Positions 6,621-10,130 of a DNA stretch of 10,130 nucleotides are shown piece by piece. Within the stretch, counting starts at the first letter, position 1; every line of letters starts with the position of its first letter. The notes under the pieces were generated by a model. It searched no databases. It was not told where the DNA came from and saw nothing but the letters and a program-made list of their open reading frames with translations. Where the stretch lies: positions 1 through 10,130 of the forward strand of contig CAYRTD010000136.1 in assembly GCA_964426915.1 (NCBI GenBank), in the 5' to 3' direction. This stretch comes from CAYRTD01 sp964426915 (lineage in GTDB: Bacteria; Bacteroidota; Bacteroidia; Bacteroidales; GCA-2748055). The translations under genes and the position numbers were made by a program.

Positions 6621-7178
6621 GTGAGTCGTTTTTCGCAAGAAGAAATAATTGATGGTCTCAGGCGCCGTGACAACAGGATCCTGAAGTATATCTATAAGCA
6701 CAATTATACGGCTATACAACGTCTTGTACTGTCAAATAGCGGAACAGAGGAAGATGCCAAAGATTTATTCCAGGAATCTCTTATGATCGCATTTAAAAAT
6801 GTCAGGAAAAAGAAAAAATTTACTCTCGAGAGCAGCTTTCAGACCTATATTTATTCCATTGCCCGACTTCTTTGGCTGAAAAACCTGCGTGACAAAAACA
6901 ATGAATATGATTTGAAGGAGAACCAGCCTCACCTTGAATTTGAAGACCCCTTGCCCTTTAATGAAGATGACTTACGATATGCTATTTATCAGAGAGCCTT
7001 CAAAGAACTGCCTCAGGATTGCAAGGACATCCTCCAAATGACAAATGACGGTAAATCAAGAAAAGAGATAGCTGAAAAGCTGGGATTTAAAAGTGACAAT
7101 TATATATCCAAACGAAAGCACTACTGTAAGGAACATCTCATAAATAAGATAAAAGAAGATCCGGAGTTTGACAATTAA
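6621..7178 (+). CDS. Sigma-70 family (ECF-like) RNA polymerase sigma factor
   Basis: Small sigma factor, 185 aa, expected to redirect RNA polymerase to a limited set of promoters. Region 2 spans about 10-95 and contains EEDAKDLFQESLMIAFKN (residues 43-60), the core-binding region 2.1/2.2 pattern. Region 4 spans about 118-178 and contains LPQDCKDILQM, then the helix-turn-helix KSRKEIAEKLGFKSDNYISKRKHYCKE. An acidic linker (94-117, ending LPFNEDD) joins them; region 1.1 and region 3 are absent, as in ECF factors. The GTG at 6621 is the first possible start, because the frame is closed by TGA at 6597-6599 and no ATG lies between; no SD is seen. No anti-sigma gene follows. Instead, the stop codon overlaps that of the convergent TPR-CHAT gene by four bases. 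The regulon is unknown; autoregulation is plausible from its complex upstream region. Confidence 0.88.
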   Translation: MSRFSQEEIIDGLRRRDNRILKYIYKHNYTAIQRLVLSNSGTEEDAKDLFQESLMIAFKNVRKKKKFTLESSFQTYIYSIARLLWLKNLRDKNNEYDLKENQPHLEFEDPLPFNEDDLRYAIYQRAFKELPQDCKDILQMTNDGKSRKEIAEKLGFKSDNYISKRKHYCKEHLINKIKEDPEFDN

Positions 7179-10003
7179 CGAAGCTTACGACTATTTTTTC
7201 CTTCTTTCTTACTTTTTCTGTAAAAAAACCAAAGCAAAGGTAAGGGGAGCATAAGAATTCCCAGATTCATAAGGTGAACTAGGTCTTTATTCGTGTAAAT
7301 AGGGTCTGTATCCCCCACCAATACAAAACTTGACCAGAAAAAGGGATTGGATTTAAGCTGATCCGCATTGCGGAGAAAATCTATTTTTGACAATCGCAGA
7401 GCATCACTTTTGGAGACCCCCTGATCGAGGTAAAAATAAAATCTTTCCATAAGCTCAACGGTAGATTTATCGGCTACTTCCCATAAAGTCATGAGGATAC
7501 TCGGACAACCTGCATAGGCAAATGCCTGGGCAAGACTCTGAATACCCTCGCCTTCCTGAAGCTCACCGAAACCACTATTACAGGAGCTGAGAACTGCCAG
7601 GTCTGCATTAATCTGCATATTGTATATCTCATAGGTATGAAGAAAGCCATCGTCGATACTGTCAACCATCTGAGTGAATGCCAGTTTGGAGTAAAGGGGA
7701 TTTACATCATCAAGAATGGTATGCATTGCAAGATGGAGGACCTTATAATAAGGCGCACTTCTTTTAAAATTGCTCTCGGTTGCCGCCAGGTCCTGGTAAA
7801 CATCTGTATCCATAAAACCGGATATCTTTTCCACCTCCTCCTTTACTCCCGGTATACGTATCAGCCTTTCCCTGTCGCTTTGTCTTAATAATTCAAATCC
7901 GGTATTTTGTGCATTTACATTGATGTAGGAGGGCGCAAATGCAAGGATCTGTCGTGTAGTCTTTGATCTTGCTCCCGGTTCCATAAAATATACCGTAGCC
8001 GAAAATGAATTACTAAACCCATGATCGAGAACCAGGTAGGGTAAGTTATAGTAGCTGAAATTATCCCCGTCAACCGGTTTTGTTAAAAGTGCTTCAAAAG
8101 AAACATAAGATATTTCACCATCGGGTACAAGAATAACATTTTTACCTTCAATATTCTCCTTTATCGGTTCGATAAGCAACTTATAAAGCTGATGCCCCAT
8201 TCTCGAATAATCACGGAATGTTTCTCTGACACCATAGGAAAAGCTCTGCTCTGTGATCACCTTGTAAAAGTCAAGGCAGAGACTTCTGAAAGAAGTATCA
8301 ATTCTCTGCTGATATATGTTGGTTTCTTTATTGGAAAGAACATAGGTAAAAAGAAGACTGTCAGTAAGCGAATACTCAAGAATTACTTCGTTTTTACCAA
8401 GTTCCTTTTGCACCAGTTGGGAACTTATAACCCGGGTATCATACTTTAACCGATAATATTCAGGATAATTTTCCTCAAAAAACTCAATTAACTGATCATG
8501 CTCCTTATTCAGATCAAAGAGTGAACTTTCCCAGTTTCTGATTTTTTTATTATCAGGTTTCTCCAGGTTTCTCTCCTCCAGAACAAATTCCGTAAATGCT
8601 GAGATTTTTTGCAGGACCTCCGATTCCTGCCTTATCAACCCAGGAGGAATGCCACCGAATTCCATCGCTTGCTCTGCACGAAGATTGATCAACAGACTAA
8701 ATGCCTTTGATCTTTCACTTAACTCAAATGCATGATTTCGGTATTCTTCTTCTCCGGTCAGAACAAAAAGGTCATAATTGATTTTCTCAGCTATCTTAAA
8801 TATCTCCGTTTCTGCTTCACTAATATAATACTTATGATTTTCATGATCATATTTCCATTTCAGCTTTTCTATTAAAGAAAGCGTATAATCCGCATTTTTT
8901 TTGGCTTCGAGAAGGAAATTTATGTTTCCCTCCTCTTTGTGAAGATATAAAAGAGAGAGAATTTTATAACGCAAATGAAAGAAAACTGGATCGTAATCGT
9001 TAAAAGAATCAGGATCTGGATTATCATATTTATCATCTATTATGAATTCATTAGATAAATTCATAAAAGCTTTTTGGACGTAATCAAGTGTCAATAAGTA
9101 GTTACCTTCATTAAAAAAGTATTTAATAATATATGTATAAACGGTATTATATAATGGATGTCTGTTTCCATAGCTTCCCCTAAGAATTTCAAGTGCTTTT
9201 AAATAATCTGACAATGTTTGATCATTTTTTGGGTCTATTTTATATTCATATAATCCTCGATATAAATAATAATAAATTAGTCTATTACGACTATTAGTTT
9301 TATCAATATACTCTTTATAAAGTGAAAGGTATTCTACTACATATTCTTGATGTTGCTTGAATCTTTCAGAAAACAAATAAGTATGAACTATCATGTCATA
9401 AATAAATAGTTTGGATTCGAGGTTATCAGAATACTCTTTTTCAGCAATTTTAAAATATTGTAAAGCTTTCTCCTCATTATTGTTTTTTAATTCAATTGAA
9501 CTGCTTAATGAATATAAGAGTGCCATGTTTAAATAGGAAGGTACTTCTATTGTATCCAATATTGATTTCGCTTCATAAATATATCTTCCTGCCTTATAAA
9601 AATTTTGTTTTATATAGTATAAGGAACTTATATTATAATAGACTGCTGCAAGCCGACCTAAAGATTCCTTATCTTTTTGAAAGATCATCTCTGCTCTTTC
9701 ATAATAGTCTAATGCTAGATCTGCACGGAAGGTTCTCTTATTTAATATTCCCAAATTTGTATATGTATTAGCAATACTCTGCAAATTATCCGGCTGGTAT
9801 GTTTTTTTTAGTTCCAAAACTTCCTTTAACATTCTTTCAGCTTCATAAAAAAAACCGTCTTCGTAGAGTAAAGTAGCTTGAGTGTTTTTTGCAGAAATAA
9901 TGCTATCACTTTTTAAAAGGAGTAATGAAGAATCAGCCACAAGGGGTGGCATGGCCCCAAAAAGGAAACCCAAGAGAATGAATATTTTTTCTTTTGCCTG
10001 CAT
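7175..10003 (-). CDS. TPR-CHAT protein, exported and membrane-anchored caspase-like protease
   Basis: 942-aa protein with four parts. Residues 1-23 form a signal peptide (KIFILLGFLFGAMPPLVADS). Residues about 40-430 are helical TPR-like repeats, the clearest around 40-70 (LYEDGFFYEAERMLKEVLEL), 78-110 (ANTYTNLG..ALDYYERAEMIF) and 118-150. Residues 430-540 are a charged helical linker. The CHAT domain (caspase HetF-associated with TPRs) lies at about 600-900, with the catalytic pair H761 (HLAMH) and C808 (VLSSCNSG), then EGIQSLAQAFAYAGCPSI and the closing FFWSSFVLVGD. A single hydrophobic segment (908-927) and a basic tail (RKSKKEGKNSRKLR) end the protein. The protease domain therefore seems to be periplasmic, with a short cytoplasmic tail. 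CHAT proteases often cleave a dedicated partner after sensing through TPRs. The ATG has no SD. The gene is tail to tail with the sigma factor. The TPR half is much more AT-rich than the CHAT half. Function and substrate are not known. Confidence 0.92.
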   Translation of the reverse strand: MQAKEKIFILLGFLFGAMPPLVADSSLLLLKSDSIISAKNTQATLLYEDGFFYEAERMLKEVLELKKTYQPDNLQSIANTYTNLGILNKRTFRADLALDYYERAEMIFQKDKESLGRLAAVYYNISSLYYIKQNFYKAGRYIYEAKSILDTIEVPSYLNMALLYSLSSSIELKNNNEEKALQYFKIAEKEYSDNLESKLFIYDMIVHTYLFSERFKQHQEYVVEYLSLYKEYIDKTNSRNRLIYYYLYRGLYEYKIDPKNDQTLSDYLKALEILRGSYGNRHPLYNTVYTYIIKYFFNEGNYLLTLDYVQKAFMNLSNEFIIDDKYDNPDPDSFNDYDPVFFHLRYKILSLLYLHKEEGNINFLLEAKKNADYTLSLIEKLKWKYDHENHKYYISEAETEIFKIAEKINYDLFVLTGEEEYRNHAFELSERSKAFSLLINLRAEQAMEFGGIPPGLIRQESEVLQKISAFTEFVLEERNLEKPDNKKIRNWESSLFDLNKEHDQLIEFFEENYPEYYRLKYDTRVISSQLVQKELGKNEVILEYSLTDSLLFTYVLSNKETNIYQQRIDTSFRSLCLDFYKVITEQSFSYGVRETFRDYSRMGHQLYKLLIEPIKENIEGKNVILVPDGEISYVSFEALLTKPVDGDNFSYYNLPYLVLDHGFSNSFSATVYFMEPGARSKTTRQILAFAPSYINVNAQNTGFELLRQSDRERLIRIPGVKEEVEKISGFMDTDVYQDLAATESNFKRSAPYYKVLHLAMHTILDDVNPLYSKLAFTQMVDSIDDGFLHTYEIYNMQINADLAVLSSCNSGFGELQEGEGIQSLAQAFAYAGCPSILMTLWEVADKSTVELMERFYFYLDQGVSKSDALRLSKIDFLRNADQLKSNPFFWSSFVLVGDTDPIYTNKDLVHLMNLGILMLPLPLLWFFYRKSKKEGKNSRKLR

Positions 10004-10130
10004 AGGAAAATATCAAACCGGGGTAAAATTGCAAAAACTTTTGATTTTTTTGAAAAAAAAGTCAGTTTATAATCACTTGAATATCTGCATATTGAAAATT
10101 ATTTTGAAAAAAAATGAAGAAAAAGTGCTT

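Noticed and set aside
6621..10003. CHAT-based CRISPR (Craspase) or phage-defence island
   Set aside because: There is no gRAMP/Cas7-11, no CRISPR array, no transposase or integrase, and the CHAT protein carries a signal peptide and membrane anchor.
10004..10040. Promoter for the CHAT gene on the - strand (TTTG, 19 bp, TATTTTCC)
   Set aside because: The -7 box is only 6/8 and lies directly before the ATG, so transcription would begin inside the coding region.
10041..10130. A/T-tract inverted repeat (TTTTTTTGAAAAAAAA at 10045-10060) as a terminator or origin feature
   Set aside because: Pairing is A-T only with a one-base loop and no GC stem; most likely an AT-rich, possibly bent upstream region. 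Nothing else can be supported in the final 127 bases.

Overview
The window looks like chromosomal DNA from a member of the Bacteroidota, probably a Bacteroidales/Marinilabiliales-type environmental lineage. The grounds are the AT-rich spacers, weak or absent Shine-Dalgarno sites before most genes, several matches to the Bacteroidota promoter core TAnnTTTG with an upstream TTTG, and the gene content (M64 secreted peptidase, TPR-CHAT surface-type protein, sigma factor of the Bacteroidota ECF type). This placement is inferred; no rRNA or marker phylogeny is available here.

Layout. Positions 1-107 are a heptamer tandem array (YACCGAT). Then, on the + strand, come a short ferredoxin/flavodoxin-NADP reductase-like flavoprotein (170-814) and, one base later, rlmN (816-1859), a tight two-gene unit. 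On the - strand follow, read right to left, an MscS/YbdG-type mechanosensitive channel (5067-3802), an EamA/DMT 10-TM exporter (3681-2746) and an iron superoxide dismutase (2483-1875). A spacer at 2484-2745 holds a degenerate 18-20 bp repeat and a long hairpin that covers the end of the exporter gene. Divergent from the channel gene is a secreted M64-family metallopeptidase (5147-6436). A 184-bp spacer rich in palindromes, direct repeats and promoter-like cores leads into a small sigma-70 family factor (6621-7178). This meets, tail to tail with a 4-bp stop-codon overlap, a 942-residue TPR-CHAT protein on the - strand (10003-7175).

How the genes may work together. The first half is mostly housekeeping and stress defence: an NADPH-flavin electron donor beside a radical-SAM rRNA methylase that needs such electrons, a superoxide dismutase, an osmotic-shock channel and an exporter. 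The most interesting part is the right third. The CHAT protein has a signal peptide, helical TPR-like repeats, an intact His/Cys caspase-like dyad and a C-terminal membrane anchor with a basic tail. It therefore appears to be an inner-membrane-anchored periplasmic sensor/protease, and it is locked to a sigma factor that has no recognisable anti-sigma gene in the window. The proposal that the two form an envelope-signalling pair is inference from position and architecture.
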